From: Fidelibacterota bacterium
GTDB taxonomy: Bacteria; Pseudomonadota; Alphaproteobacteria; Rhodospirillales; Rhodospirillaceae
DNA: 64,000 bases
Direction of reading: 5' to 3'
Assembly: GCA_947476625.1 (NCBI GenBank)
Contig: CANJRA010000005.1
Location: forward strand, 62,001-126,000
Both the position numbers and the translations under genes were made by a program. Shown piece by piece: positions 1-9,047 of the stretch. Under the pieces are notes generated by a model that saw nothing but the letters and a program-made list of their open reading frames with translations, was not told the origin of the DNA and made no database searches. The stretch's first letter is position 1; each line of letters starts with the position of its first letter.

Positions 1-383
1 AATTCGGCCATGGCGAGCATCATCACCGCGGCACGTTCGGCCTTGGTCGGCAGCTTGGGCGACGAGCGATAGCGCATGGAAGGTGACGTATCGCACCACA
101 CGGCAGCGGTCTGTGCCGCGACCCACTCACGTTCGCGCACGAAGACTGTGCCGAACTTTGCGGTCTGGCGCCAATCGATAGCTTGCGGTGTGTCGTCTTT
201 GGAATAGGGACGGAACTGCCAGAAACTATCGCCGACACCGGCGCGCCGTCTGCCGTGACTGCCCATGGTCACCGACGCCGCGATACGGCGCGCTGACACA
301 AGCAACGGCGGCAGCGTGGCGGAAACGGCATCCGCCGCCACGCGCAGACGATGACTCTCTTTGCGTTTCACAGCGAGGGTCAT
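1..383 (-). CDS. DUF58 domain protein, C-terminal part outside window
   Basis: An open frame starts at an ATG nine bases after the moxR stop and runs off the left edge, giving the first 127 or so residues. The translation has the DUF58 signature: a GRRRAGVGDSFWQFRPY stretch, then DDTPQAIDWRQTAKFG and FVREREW. DUF58 proteins are paired almost everywhere with MoxR AAA+ ATPases and are thought to act with them in assembling or maturing other proteins; no precise role is established. Downstream partners (often DUF4159 or VWA proteins) lie outside the window. The family call is firm, the function open. Confidence 0.88.
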   Translation of the reverse strand, partial: MTLAVKRKESHRLRVAADAVSATLPPLLVSARRIAASVTMGSHGRRRAGVGDSFWQFRPYSKDDTPQAIDWRQTAKFGTVFVREREWVAAQTAAVWCDTSPSMRYRSSPKLPTKAERAAVMMLAMAE

Positions 384-392
384 GTGGTTCTA

Positions 393-1424
393 TCAGCCGG
401 CGTCGACGTGACGGCAAAGCAGATCGATCAGCCCCGCCACCGTATGACCATCGGCGCGCGCGCCGAAGTTCAGCGCCATGCGGTGCTGAAGGACCGGACG
501 GGCCAAAGCCAGCACGTCGTCGATGGACGGCGCGAGACGGCCTTGCAGCAAGGCGCGTGCGCGTGTCGCTTGCATCAAGGCTTGGCTGGCGCGCGGGCCT
601 GGTCCCCAGGCGACGCGGTCTTTGACTTCCTGCAAGGTTGTAGTTTCGGGGCGTCCGGCACGCACGAGTTTCAGGATCGCGTTCACGACGCTTTCGCCGA
701 CCGGTACCTGGCGCACAAGTCTCTGCGCGGCGACCAAATCGTCGGGGCTCAGAACTTGTTTGGGCTCGGGCGCATCGAGACCGGTCGTGCGCAGCATGAT
801 CTGCCGCTCGGCGTCGAGATCGGGATAATGAATGTCGACCTGCATCAAGAAGCGATCGAGCTGAGCTTCGGGCAGGGGATACGTGCCTTCCTGCTCGATG
901 GGGTTCTGTGTTGCGAGCACATGAAACGGATGCGGCAGCGGATGATACTGACCGGCGACGGACACGCGGCCTTCCTGCATGGCCTGCAAGAGCGCCGACT
1001 GTGTACGCGGGCTGGCGCGGTTGATTTCGTCGGCCATCAACAACTGACAGAACACCGGACCTTCGATGAAACGGAAGAAGCGTTTTCCCGCGCTATCTTC
1101 TTCCAGCACTTCCGAACCGATAATATCAGCCGGCATAAGGTCGGGCGTGAACTGCACGCGTTTTTCGGCAAGGCCCAGCACGACGCCCAGCGCCTGCACC
1201 ATTTTTGTTTTGGCGAGACCGGGAACGCCGATCAACAAAACGTGGCCGCCTGCCAAAATCGTGATCAGGCTTTCTTCGACCACCAGGCCCTGACCGTAAA
1301 TGACTTGCTCTACAGCGGTTTTTGCTTTTTGAATCAGACCGGCAACACGCTCCATGTCTGCCACGGTGCCGTCGTCGGGCGCGTGGCTCGCAGCGCCGAG
1401 AGATTGTGTTATCGTTGAATTCAA
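393..1424 (-). CDS. MoxR family AAA+ ATPase
   Basis: This is a cytoplasmic chaperone-type AAA+ ATPase. The P-loop GVPGLAKT is near residue 66 and the Walker B LLMADEIN near residue 128, followed by the sensor stretch ATQNPIEQEGTYPLPEAQLDRF typical of MoxR. The start is uncertain. I prefer the TTG at 1424 because GGGAG lies eight bases upstream of it; a TTG at 1445 and an ATG at 1355 are alternatives. It precedes the DUF58 gene in the same direction, the usual MoxR-DUF58 operon, and is divergent from the DUF1285 gene. Confidence 0.92.
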   Translation of the reverse strand: MNSTITQSLGAASHAPDDGTVADMERVAGLIQKAKTAVEQVIYGQGLVVEESLITILAGGHVLLIGVPGLAKTKMVQALGVVLGLAEKRVQFTPDLMPADIIGSEVLEEDSAGKRFFRFIEGPVFCQLLMADEINRASPRTQSALLQAMQEGRVSVAGQYHPLPHPFHVLATQNPIEQEGTYPLPEAQLDRFLMQVDIHYPDLDAERQIMLRTTGLDAPEPKQVLSPDDLVAAQRLVRQVPVGESVVNAILKLVRAGRPETTTLQEVKDRVAWGPGPRASQALMQATRARALLQGRLAPSIDDVLALARPVLQHRMALNFGARADGHTVAGLIDLLCRHVDAG

Positions 1425-1443
1425 AGTCTTCGCTCCCAAGTTC

Positions 1444-1467
1444 AAATTTCAGCGTAAAATTTCAGCG
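1444..1467. repeat. Short direct repeat in divergent promoter region
   Basis: The 11-mer AAATTTCAGCG occurs twice with a 13-base period (1444-1454 and 1457-1467). It sits between the divergent moxR and DUF1285 genes. It could be a regulator site or chance. Confidence 0.3.
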
Positions 1468-1514
1468 GCAGATATAACAGGGCGCAGATAGGCAGGCCCT
1501 CGGCGGCGGTGAGT

Positions 1515-2057
1515 ATGGAACCCCGGACACTTCCTGGAGAAGCAGAATCTAAGCCCGGCGCACCTCCCAGTCTGGTGCCGGACCTCTGCGGCGATTTTAA
1601 CATGCGGATCGACCGCAATGGCACATGGTATTATCGGGGCTCGCCGATTGGCCGGTTGGCCTTGGTGAAACTGTTTTCGACCGTGCTGCGCCGCGATGAC
1701 CAGGGCCTGCATTGGCTGACGACACCGGTCGAAAATGGCCGAATCGAGGTTGAGGACGCAGCCTTTATCGCCGTGGAACTGATGACTGAAGGCCAAGGTC
1801 AGACGCAAATCGTTACATTTCGGACCAATGTCGACGATCTCGTGACGCTCGATGACGCACATGCATTGCGCGTGGTGTCTGATGCCGGCAGCGGTGAGCC
1901 CCGCCCCTACATCCACGTGCGCAAAGGTCTGGAGGCCCGGCTTGCACGCGCCGTGTATTACCACCTCGTCGAGATCGGCGAGGAAAATGGGCAAGGCATC
2001 TTTGGCGTGTGGAGCAGCGGGACGTTTTTTCCGCTCGGATCGCTGACGGAGTCATGA
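1515..2057 (+). CDS. DUF1285 domain protein
   Basis: A soluble protein of about 180 residues. DUF1285 members are recognised by the early CGDFNMRIDRNGTWYYRGSP motif, present here around residue 27, and by the two small beta-rich domains that follow. The family has no established function. It is first in a run with the Nudix, DUF6111 and cca genes, and its TGA overlaps the next ATG, so translation is probably coupled. I chose ATG 1515; an in-frame GTG lies six bases upstream. No signal peptide or membrane segment. Confidence 0.85.
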   Translation: MEPRTLPGEAESKPGAPPSLVPDLCGDFNMRIDRNGTWYYRGSPIGRLALVKLFSTVLRRDDQGLHWLTTPVENGRIEVEDAAFIAVELMTEGQGQTQIVTFRTNVDDLVTLDDAHALRVVSDAGSGEPRPYIHVRKGLEARLARAVYYHLVEIGEENGQGIFGVWSSGTFFPLGSLTES

Positions 2058-2776
2058 TGCGTCCGGAGAACAGACAAGATACAGCGCAACAGACTGGCAT
2101 TGACCGCGCCTTCCTGCGCGCGCGCTTGGCCGCGCCGCGGTCGCGCGATCTGCGCAGCGATGTCACGAATGGATTGCGCCTGATAAAAAGCCCCGCGCTG
2201 AAACCTGCGCCGTTAGCTGTCCTTCAGGTCGATACCGCGACGGCCGTGCCTTACGATCAAGTGCCGGAGATGACGCCCATTCCAGCGGCCGTGCTTGTGC
2301 CTCTGATAGAGCGCTGCGAGGGTTACACGGTTTTGCTTACGCAGCGTACCGCGGAGCTGAAAGCCCATGCGGGGCAGATTTCCTTTCCGGGCGGGCGCAT
2401 CGAGCCGACGGACGCCGATGCAGTTGCCGGCGCGTTGCGCGAGACCGAGGAAGAGGTGGGTCTTGCCGCCGCGCATATCGAAATCGTCGGCCAACTCGAT
2501 CCCTATCTCACCATTACCGGCTTTAATGTGACGCCGGTGGTGGGTGTCGTGACGCCGCCGTTTGATTTGCGGCCTGATTCGGTGGAAGTCGCCGATATAT
2601 TTGAAGTCCCGCTGGCGTTTTTCATGGATCCCGCCAACCACCAGCGCCACAGCAAGGTCTTGGACAATGGCGTTACGCGCGCCTACTACGCCATTCCTTA
2701 CGGCGAGCGCTATGTCTGGGGGGCAACCGCCGCTATGCTGATGAACCTCTATGAGGTGCTGACAGCGGGTACCTGA
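2054..2776 (+). CDS. CoA pyrophosphatase-type Nudix hydrolase
   Basis: A Nudix hydrolase of the NudL/CoA-pyrophosphatase group, expected to cleave coenzyme A or its derivatives into 3',5'-ADP and 4'-phosphopantetheine. The Nudix box is intact: FPGGRIEP, then ALRETEEEVGL. The QRTAELKAHAGQISFPGG stretch just before it is typical of the CoA-specific branch. The start is set by the ATGA overlap with the DUF1285 stop. A Nudix gene between DUF1285 and cca is a recurrent alphaproteobacterial arrangement. The substrate is inferred from the subfamily. Confidence 0.88.
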   Translation: MMRPENRQDTAQQTGIDRAFLRARLAAPRSRDLRSDVTNGLRLIKSPALKPAPLAVLQVDTATAVPYDQVPEMTPIPAAVLVPLIERCEGYTVLLTQRTAELKAHAGQISFPGGRIEPTDADAVAGALRETEEEVGLAAAHIEIVGQLDPYLTITGFNVTPVVGVVTPPFDLRPDSVEVADIFEVPLAFFMDPANHQRHSKVLDNGVTRAYYAIPYGERYVWGATAAMLMNLYEVLTAGT

Positions 2777-2808
2777 CAGCGGTCGTCTGACAACAGGGTG
2801 GAACGACG

Positions 2809-3114
2809 ATGCTCAGGATTATGTACACATATATCGTGCCGTTCCTGCTGCCGGCGGCGATATATATCGCCTGGGTGTCGTATCGCACACGCTATGTCGC
2901 CAAGCACGGCGGTGAAGCGCCGCAACTGGAGCAAGGGCCTTGGCCTTTGCTTTTGGTGTTGGGCGCGATCCTGACCTTCGCCGCGCTCGTGGTGACGGCC
3001 TTTAGCCAAGGCGGCTCGCCCGATTCGACCTATGTTCCGCCGCATCTTGAAGGCGGTCAGGTCGTGCCCGGCCATCTTGAGCCTAAAGATCATCTTGAAC
3101 CGAAGAAACCCTGA
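2809..3114 (+). CDS. DUF6111 family small membrane protein
   Basis: A 101-residue protein with two predicted membrane helices (about residues 5-23 and 45-64). Its hydrophilic tail carries the YVPPHLEGG and VVPGHLEP motifs that mark DUF6111. Function is unknown. It lies 32 bases after the Nudix gene and seven bases before the likely cca start, so it belongs to the same operon. The segment LEPKDHLEPKKP at the C-terminus holds a small duplication of HLEP. Confidence 0.75.
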   Translation: MLRIMYTYIVPFLLPAAIYIAWVSYRTRYVAKHGGEAPQLEQGPWPLLLVLGAILTFAALVVTAFSQGGSPDSTYVPPHLEGGQVVPGHLEPKDHLEPKKP

Positions 3115-3121
3115 GGCCCGT

Positions 3122-4399
3122 TTGACGATCCAGCCTTTGACGATTCAAACATGGATGACCGCCGCGCCCGTGATGCGTGTGCTGGCAGCCCTTGGTGCGC
3201 CGCAGGTGGACGTGCGGTTTGTCGGCGGCGCGGTGCGCAACGCGGTGATGGGATTGCCGGTCACCGAAATTGATATCGCGACGCCCGAGTTGCCCGATGT
3301 CGTGACGCAGCGTTTAAAAAACGCCGGTATTAAAGTAGTGCCGACGGGCATTGATCACGGCACGGTCATGGCCGTGGCCGACGGCGCGACGTTCGAAATC
3401 ACAACCTTGCGCCGCGATACCGCCTGCGACGGCCGTCACGCGGCGGTGGAATTCACAACCGATTGGCATGAAGACGCGCGCCGCCGTGATTTCACGATGA
3501 ACGCGATGTCGTTGAAACCCGACGGCGCTTTGTTCGATGACCATAACGGCGCTGAAGATGCCAAGGCCGGGCGCGTGCGCTTTGTCGGCATTCCGGCGGA
3601 CCGCATTCAAGAAGACTATCTGCGTATTCTGCGCTTGTTTCGGTTCTTCGCCTGGTACGGCGGTACAGCTATCGATGAAACAACCTTGGCCGCGTGCCGC
3701 ATACATGCGCCGGGTCTTGCGCGTCTCTCGGCGGAACGCATTCAGCAGGAACTTGCCAAGTTGCTCTCAGTACCCGCACCGCAGGACGCTGTAAAGCTGA
3801 TGGCAGCGACGGAGGTTCTTGCCCACATTCTTCCCGCACCTCATGCGCCGGATGTGCTCGCACGGCTGGTGGCGCTCGAAGCCAGTCACACGCTCGCGCC
3901 GGGCGACTGGTTGCGTCGTCTCGCAGCACTCGCGCCGTCCGACGCCGTGGCGGACCGGCTCAAATTATCCAATGCCGACCGCGAACGATTAGCCGCGCCG
4001 CGCCGCGCCGCGCTGCGCGTTGATGATCGCACCAGTCCGCTTGCCTTGCGTCACGCGCTTTATCATTTAGGCGGTCCGCTGGTGCGCGATCGTGTGCTGC
4101 TTGCGTGGGCCCACGAAGCGGACGCGCAGACAGCGCCCCAATCTGCACCGTGGCGGGCGCTTTTGGACGCCGCCGAGACGTGGACGCCTAAGCCGCTGCC
4201 GGTCACGGGCGGCGATGTCTTGGATTTAGGAGTCGCGCCCGGACCCGAAGTCGGGCGTTTGCTGACGGCCATGGAAGACTGGTGGATTGGCGCCGGTTTC
4301 GCACCTTCGCGGACCGAAGCGCACGCGCAACTTTCACATATAGCGTCGGCCACAAAAAAAGACGGCTCCGGAGGGGTGCCGGAGCCGTCTGCTTTCTGA
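3122..4399 (+). CDS. cca: CCA tRNA nucleotidyltransferase
   Basis: Adds or repairs the 3'-CCA end of tRNAs. The N-terminal nucleotidyltransferase core is clear: RFVGGAVRNAVMG, then EIDIATP with the metal-binding acidic residues, then RRDFTMNAM. The RNA-binding region with RILRLFRFFAWYG follows. Length (about 425 residues) is normal for class II enzymes. I favour the TTG at 3122 because TGAGG from the previous stop region lies five bases upstream and the W just before the internal ATG (3155) is commonly kept in the family; ATG 3155 is the alternative. The last codons overlap a hairpin acting for the opposite strand. Confidence 0.93.
   Translation: MTIQPLTIQTWMTAAPVMRVLAALGAPQVDVRFVGGAVRNAVMGLPVTEIDIATPELPDVVTQRLKNAGIKVVPTGIDHGTVMAVADGATFEITTLRRDTACDGRHAAVEFTTDWHEDARRRDFTMNAMSLKPDGALFDDHNGAEDAKAGRVRFVGIPADRIQEDYLRILRLFRFFAWYGGTAIDETTLAACRIHAPGLARLSAERIQQELAKLLSVPAPQDAVKLMAATEVLAHILPAPHAPDVLARLVALEASHTLAPGDWLRRLAALAPSDAVADRLKLSNADRERLAAPRRAALRVDDRTSPLALRHALYHLGGPLVRDRVLLAWAHEADAQTAPQSAPWRALLDAAETWTPKPLPVTGGDVLDLGVAPGPEVGRLLTAMEDWWIGAGFAPSRTEAHAQLSHIASATKKDGSGGVPEPSAF
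4354..4390 (-). terminator. Rho-independent terminator on the minus strand
   Basis: A 12-bp stem (AGACGGCTCCGG / CCGGAGCCGTCT) with a seven-base loop is followed on the minus strand by seven Ts. It lies inside the 3' end of cca and would stop minus-strand transcripts coming from trmL before they run antisense into cca. Confidence 0.75.
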
Positions 4400-4432
4400 G
4401 GATCCCGAGGGGGCAAGATCCTTCAGTGAAGT

Positions 4433-4470
4433 GTGACGATCGCAGGGGGGAGCTGCTTTCTGATCGTCAC
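4433..4470. repeat. Inverted repeat between cca and trmL
   Basis: GTGACGATC and GATCGTCAC form a 9-bp stem around 20 bases; the interior can add a GCAG/CTGC stem. It lies in the 181-base gap between the convergent cca and trmL genes. There is no T-tract, so it is not a standard terminator. Role unknown. Confidence 0.4.
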
Positions 4471-4551
4471 CATGATCACAATGTAGGGTGGTCAACCTTA
4501 CATAAACATGATCTGGCGATGAATTTATTGTCACAGTATTTAATGAACGAA

Positions 4552-4570
4552 GCGCCCGGAAAACGGGCGC
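4552..4570 (-). terminator. Hairpin directly after trmL
   Basis: GCGCCCG and CGGGCGC form a 7-bp stem around a GAAAA loop, 11 bases beyond the trmL stop. The following minus-strand bases (TTCGTTCATT) are only moderately T-rich, so this is a weak terminator or an RNA-end stabiliser. Confidence 0.4.
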
Positions 4571-4580
4571 GGATTATCGG

Positions 4581-5054
4581 CTAGAGCGTTGTTTTCTCAT
4601 GGAAAGTACCCTGCTGCCGCAAGGCCTCGGCGAGCACGATTCCGGCCGCCATCACAACATTAAGCGAGCGCACCTCAGCGGCGATAGGAATACGCACGCG
4701 GGCATCGGCGGCAGCATGAACATCGGGCGGCACACCGTGGCTCTCGCGCCCCAGCAAAAGGGTATCGCCCGGCGCAAAGGCGAAATCGGCATAGGGAACG
4801 GATGCGGCTGTGGATAACAAGATCAGGCGCTGCGCCGGGTCGGCCCGCAAGGCTTTCATAAAAGCCTCCCACGACGTATGCCGGGCGATATCGCAGTTCC
4901 CGCCGTAATCCATGGCGCTGCGGCGTAAGCGCTTGTCATCTAACGGAAATCCGCACGGTTCGATGATATCCAAAGGCACCCTGAAGCACGCCGCCAGGCG
5001 CAGGGCGGCCCCGGTGTTTTGAGGGATATCGGGCTGATACAGGGCGAGGCGCAT
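4581..5054 (-). CDS. trmL: tRNA (cytidine(34)-2'-O)-methyltransferase
   Basis: A SPOUT-class methyltransferase that methylates the ribose of the wobble base in certain leucine tRNAs. At 157 residues it has the length of TrmL, which lacks extra domains. It starts with MRLALYQPDIPQNTGAALRL and has the SAM-binding knot motifs LLLGRESHGVP and then RIPIAAEVRSLNVVMAAGI. It is divergent from petABC, separated by 253 bases; that gap holds two copies of a GGGGTCATAG-like sequence (near 5167 and 5282) but no gene. Confidence 0.9.
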   Translation of the reverse strand: MRLALYQPDIPQNTGAALRLAACFRVPLDIIEPCGFPLDDKRLRRSAMDYGGNCDIARHTSWEAFMKALRADPAQRLILLSTAASVPYADFAFAPGDTLLLGRESHGVPPDVHAAADARVRIPIAAEVRSLNVVMAAGIVLAEALRQQGTFHEKTTL

Positions 5055-5307
5055 GTTCTGACTTTTAAGCAGGGCAGGAATGCCCGGTATGCCTTTTCAA
5101 GGCAGGCTTTTTATTCTATACCCGCGACGCTGAAAACCCTTATGCTTCCGCCGGTTGGGGCCGGTCTTGGGGGTCATAGGGGCTGCGGTTCGCCCGCTGC
5201 AAACCGCCTCCGTTACGCGCGTTTCCTTCACGAATCGCACGTAAACGGCGGGTCTTAGGATTGCAGTGCGGCAAGAACCTTTGGGGTCATAGAGAAGGGA
5301 TTACATC

Positions 5308-5865
5308 ATGGCGAATACCGCACATGGTCATGCTGCCGAACCGGCGGGCGATACCCGCCGCGACTTTTTGTTACACTCCACGGTCGCCGTGGGTGCTGTC
5401 GGGGCGGCCATGATGGTCTGGCCCTTGATTCACAGCATGAACCCGGCCGCCGACACCCTGTCGCTGTCGACCACTGAATTCAATCTTTCCGGCCTGGCCG
5501 AAGGTCAGCGCATCACGATCGTCTGGCGCGGTAAGCCGGTGTTCGTCGCGCACCGCACCGCCAAGGAAATCGAAGAAGCCCGCGCGGTAAGGGTCGCCGA
5601 GTTGCGCGATCCCCAGACCGACGACGTGCGCGTCAAAAAGGGCAAAGAACAATTCCTCGTCATCGAAGGCACCTGCACCCACCTGGGCTGCATCCCGATG
5701 GGCGTAAAGACCACCGAGCCGCACGGCGACTTCGGCGGTTGGTTCTGCCCCTGCCATGGTTCGCACTACGACACCTCGGGTCGCATCCGTAAGGGACCAG
5801 CACCGCTCAATCTGCATGTGCCGCCCTATCAGTTCATTAGCGATTCCACCGTGCGCATCGGTTAA
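5308..5865 (+). CDS. petA: Ubiquinol-cytochrome c reductase iron-sulfur subunit (Rieske)
   Basis: The Rieske subunit of the cytochrome bc1 complex. It passes electrons from ubiquinol at the Qo site to cytochrome c1 on the periplasmic side. Residues 16-44 form a twin-arginine-type N-terminal anchor (TRRDFLL followed by a hydrophobic helix). The 2Fe-2S ligands lie in CTHLGC (123-128) and CPCHGSHYD (147-155). AGAAGGG upstream supports the ATG. First gene of petABC, 11 bases before petB. All expected residues are present. Confidence 0.97.
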   Translation: MANTAHGHAAEPAGDTRRDFLLHSTVAVGAVGAAMMVWPLIHSMNPAADTLSLSTTEFNLSGLAEGQRITIVWRGKPVFVAHRTAKEIEEARAVRVAELRDPQTDDVRVKKGKEQFLVIEGTCTHLGCIPMGVKTTEPHGDFGGWFCPCHGSHYDTSGRIRKGPAPLNLHVPPYQFISDSTVRIG

Positions 5866-5876
5866 GGAGCAACACC

Positions 5877-7097
5877 ATGAACACGGAAAAAAGCACTATC
5901 CGCAAAATCTACGAGTGGCATGAAGCGCGTTTGCCGATCGTTAGCTGGCTGGATCACTCTCTCGGCACCAAGTACCCGGTGCCGCGCAATCTGAACTACT
6001 GGTGGAACTTCGGTTCGCTGGCGATGTTCATGCTGGCGGTGATGATCTTCAGCGGCATCTTCCTGGCCATGAATTACACGCCGCACGTCACGATGGCGTT
6101 CGACAGCGTCGAGCGCATCATGCGTGATGTGAATTACGGCTGGCTGATTCGTTATATGCACGCCAATGGCGCGAGCTTCTTCTTTATCGTCGTCTACATC
6201 CACATTCTGCGCGGCATGTACTACGGCTCTTATAAAGCGCCGCGCGAAGTGTTGTGGTGGATCGGCCTTTTGATCTACCTCGCCATGATGGCCACGGGCT
6301 TCCTGGGCTACGTTCTGCCCTGGGGTCAGATGAGCTTCTGGGGTGCGACCGTCATCACCAACCTGTTCTCGGCGATCCCGCTGGTCGGCGATTCCATCGT
6401 CACCCTGCTGTGGGGCGGCTTCTCGGTCGACAACCCGACGCTGAACCGCTTCTTCTCGCTGCACTACCTGCTGCCGTTTGTGATCGTCGGCTTGGTGTTC
6501 TTGCACATCTGGGCGCTGCACGTGCCCGGCGCCAACAACCCGCTCGGCATCGATGCTGCTCCCGCCGACAAAATCCCGTTCTTCCCCTACTACGTGGCGA
6601 AAGACGTGTTCGGTCTCGCGGTGTTCGTGGTGATCTACTTCGCGGTGGTGTTCTGGGCGCCCAACTTGCTGGGCGATCCGGTCAACTATGTGAAAGCCAA
6701 CCCGCTGGTGACGCCCGCACACATCGTGCCGGAATGGTATTACCTGCCGTTCTATACAATCCTGAAGGCAATCCCGAATAAGCTCTTGGGCGTCATCGCC
6801 ATGTTCGGCTCGATCCTCATCATGTTCGCGCTGCCGTGGCTCGATACCAGCCGCGTGCGTTCGGCCAGCTTCCGTCCAGTATTCCGCGTCTTCTTCTGGA
6901 TCTTCGTCGCCAATGCCTTGATGCTCGGCTGGTGTGGCGCGCAGCTCCCAGAAGGCCTGCCGGTAATTCTGGGCCGCATCGGTGCGTTCTGGTATTTCTT
7001 CCACTTGGTCATCCTGCTGCCGATGCTGGGCTGGCTTGAGACGCCCAAGCCGCTGCCCACGAGCATCAGTCAGTCCGTCTTGAAAGCCGCGGAGTAA
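5877..7097 (+). CDS. petB: Cytochrome b of the bc1 complex
   Basis: The membrane core of bc1, carrying the two b haems and the Qo and Qi quinone sites. At 406 residues it is the full-length proteobacterial form, not the split b6/subunit IV type. Eight or so hydrophobic helices are visible. Haem-ligating histidines sit in RYMHANGAS and VVYIHILRG (helix B) and in [11 protein letters not shown] (helix D). The Qo-site PEWY motif appears as [10 protein letters not shown]. It is four bases upstream of petC in the same operon. Confidence 0.97.
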   Translation: MNTEKSTIRKIYEWHEARLPIVSWLDHSLGTKYPVPRNLNYWWNFGSLAMFMLAVMIFSGIFLAMNYTPHVTMAFDSVERIMRDVNYGWLIRYMHANGASFFFIVVYIHILRGMYYGSYKAPREVLWWIGLLIYLAMMATGFLGYVLPWGQMSFWGATVITNLFSAIPLVGDSIVTLLWGGFSVDNPTLNRFFSLHYLLPFVIVGLVFLHIWALHVPGANNPLGIDAAPADKIPFFPYYVAKDVFGLAVFVVIYFAVVFWAPNLLGDPVNYVKANPLVTPAHIVPEWYYLPFYTILKAIPNKLLGVIAMFGSILIMFALPWLDTSRVRSASFRPVFRVFFWIFVANALMLGWCGAQLPEGLPVILGRIGAFWYFFHLVILLPMLGWLETPKPLPTSISQSVLKAAE

Positions 7098-7101
7098 CGC
7101 C

Positions 7102-7869
7102 ATGAAAAAGCTTCTTCTGGCCGCCGCGGCGGTCGCTGCCCTCAACGTCTCGTCCACGTCGCTTCGCGCCGCCGAGCACGAAGCCCATCCTCCGAAAGAG
7201 GATTGGAGCTTCAACGGCGTATTAGGCGAATTCGATCGTGAACAGGTCCAGCGCGGTTTCCAGGTCTATAAGGAAATCTGCTCGGCCTGCCATTCGCTGA
7301 ACTACGTCGCGTTCCGCAACCTCGAAACGCTCGGCTACAGCGAAGCGCAGATCAAAACCTTGGCCGCGACCTACGACATCGACGACGGTCCGAACGACCA
7401 AGGCGAAATGTTCAAGCGCAAGGGCAAAGCCTCCGACCGCTTCCCGCATCCGTTCCCGAACGAACAGGCGGCGCGTCTGGCCAACAACGGCGCTCTGCCG
7501 CCGGATTTGTCGCTCATGACCAAAGCCCGCGAAGGCGGACCTGATTACGTCTACCACCTGATGCTGGGTTACGAAGACGCCCCGGCCGGTTTCCATCTGC
7601 TGGAAGGCTTGAGCTACAACAAGTACTTCCCCGGCAACCAGATCGGCATGCCGAAGCAGATCTCGGACGGCGTTGTGACCTTCGCCGATGGCTCGCCGAA
7701 CGACGCCGCGCATATCGCCAAGGACGTGACCGCGTTCCTGCATTGGGCCGCCGAGCCCAAGCTCGAAGCCCGTCACTCCACCGGCCTCCGCGTCACCTTG
7801 TACGCGTTGCTCTTTGCGGTTTTGGCGTTCTTCTACAAGCGCCGCCTGTGGAAGAACATTCCACACTAA
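7102..7869 (+). CDS. petC: Cytochrome c1 of the bc1 complex
   Basis: A membrane-anchored periplasmic c-type cytochrome that accepts electrons from the Rieske protein. It has a cleavable signal peptide (about residues 1-24), the haem motif CSACH (60-64), the c1-typical PHPFPNEQAARLANNGALPP stretch and a GMPKQ segment with the probable axial methionine. A single C-terminal helix (about 230-247) anchors it. The gene ends the petABC operon and is followed by a bidirectional terminator. Confidence 0.97.
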   Translation: MKKLLLAAAAVAALNVSSTSLRAAEHEAHPPKEDWSFNGVLGEFDREQVQRGFQVYKEICSACHSLNYVAFRNLETLGYSEAQIKTLAATYDIDDGPNDQGEMFKRKGKASDRFPHPFPNEQAARLANNGALPPDLSLMTKAREGGPDYVYHLMLGYEDAPAGFHLLEGLSYNKYFPGNQIGMPKQISDGVVTFADGSPNDAAHIAKDVTAFLHWAAEPKLEARHSTGLRVTLYALLFAVLAFFYKRRLWKNIPH

Positions 7870-7892
7870 TCGCGACGCATCACTGAAATGCA

Positions 7893-7928
7893 AAACGCCG
7901 CCCCGGTTTTCCAGGGCGGCGTTTTTCT
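7893..7928. terminator. Bidirectional terminator between petC and ychF
   Basis: AAACGCCGCCC and GGGCGGCGTTT form an 11-bp stem with a ten-base loop, flanked by As on one side and GTTTTTCTTT on the other. It can end transcripts from both convergent genes, petC and ychF. Confidence 0.85.
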
Positions 7929-7941
7929 TTAGGGCGCGCGG

Positions 7942-9045
7942 CTAGACGTTAAAGAGGAAGTGCATAATGTCGCCGTCCTGGACGACATATTCCTTGCCTT
8001 CCGAGCGCATCTTGCCGGCATCCTTGGCGCCCTGTTCGCCGTTCAAGGCGACGAAGTCGGCGTAGGTGATGGTTTCGGCGCGGATGAAACCCTTCTCGAA
8101 GTCGTTGTGAATAACCGCGGCCGCCTGGGGCGCTTTGGTGTTGCGCCGGATGGTCCAGGCGCGGGTTTCTTTTGGGCCGACGGTGAAATAGGTGGCGAGG
8201 TCGAGCAGCGTATAGCCTGCGCGAATCACCTGCGTCAGGCCGGTTTCCTTGAGGCCGAGGCTTTCGAGAAATTCTTTTTGCTCCGCCGCGTCCGACAACT
8301 GCGCGACTTCGGCTTCGATGGCGGCCGAGATCACGACCACGCCGGCGCCTTCGGCCTTGGCGCGCGCGGCGACCTTGGCCGACAGCGCATTGCCCGTCGC
8401 GGCGCTGCTTTCTTCGACGTTGCAGGCGTAAAGCACGGGCTTGCCGGTCAAGAGTTGCAGGCCGTTGAAGATTTTGCGAGCTGCCGGGTCTTCGGGGCGC
8501 GCCGTGCGGGCGGGTTTGCCCGCTTTCAAAGCTTCGAGCACCGGCTCCATGACCGCCAGCAGTTCTTTGGTTTCCTTGTCGCCGCCTTTGGCTTTCTTTT
8601 GCGCCTGATCGGCGCGGCGCTCGAGGCTTTCCAGATCCGAGAGCATCAGTTCTGTTTCAACTGTTTCGGCGTCGCGGATCGGATCGATCGAGTTCTCGAC
8701 GTGCGTGATGTTGCCGTCTTCAAAACACCGCAGCACATGCACGATCGCATCGACTTCGCGGATGTTGGCCAGGAACTTGTTGCCAAGACCCTCACCTTTG
8801 CTGGCGCCGCGCACCAGCCCGGCGATGTCGACGAACTCGAGCTGTGTCGGAATGATCTTGGCCGACTTGGCGATCGCGGCCAATTTATCGAGCCGTTCGT
8901 CGGGCAGGGCGACGCGGCCGACGTTGGGTTCGATGGTGCAGAACGGAAAGTTCGCCGCTTGCGCCGCCGCGGTTGCGGTCAGCGCGTTAAACAGTGTGGA
9001 TTTGCCGACATTGGGCAAACCGACGATACCGCAATTAAAACCCAT
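7942..9045 (-). CDS. ychF: Redox-regulated ribosome-associated ATPase YchF
   Basis: A universally conserved Obg-like P-loop protein that prefers ATP, binds ribosomes and modulates stress responses. The G1 motif GLPNVGKST starts at residue 8, the G3-like DIAGLVRGASKGEGLGN follows, and the C-terminal TGS domain ends in EYVVQDGDIMHFLFNV. At 367 residues it is full length. It begins two bases after the pth stop, the very common pth-ychF pairing. Confidence 0.96.
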   Translation of the reverse strand: MGFNCGIVGLPNVGKSTLFNALTATAAAQAANFPFCTIEPNVGRVALPDERLDKLAAIAKSAKIIPTQLEFVDIAGLVRGASKGEGLGNKFLANIREVDAIVHVLRCFEDGNITHVENSIDPIRDAETVETELMLSDLESLERRADQAQKKAKGGDKETKELLAVMEPVLEALKAGKPARTARPEDPAARKIFNGLQLLTGKPVLYACNVEESSAATGNALSAKVAARAKAEGAGVVVISAAIEAEVAQLSDAAEQKEFLESLGLKETGLTQVIRAGYTLLDLATYFTVGPKETRAWTIRRNTKAPQAAAVIHNDFEKGFIRAETITYADFVALNGEQGAKDAGKMRSEGKEYVVQDGDIMHFLFNV

Positions 9046-9047
9046 CG

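Noticed and set aside
4809-4817. DnaA-box match inside trmL (also single matches at 14113 and 19045)
   Set aside because: Single nine-base matches are expected several times in 64 kb and are not clustered.
5862-7214. 450-codon frame antisense to petB and the start of petC
   Set aside because: Low-complexity charged His/Asp/Arg translation caused by the GC-rich third positions of petB; petB itself is unambiguous.
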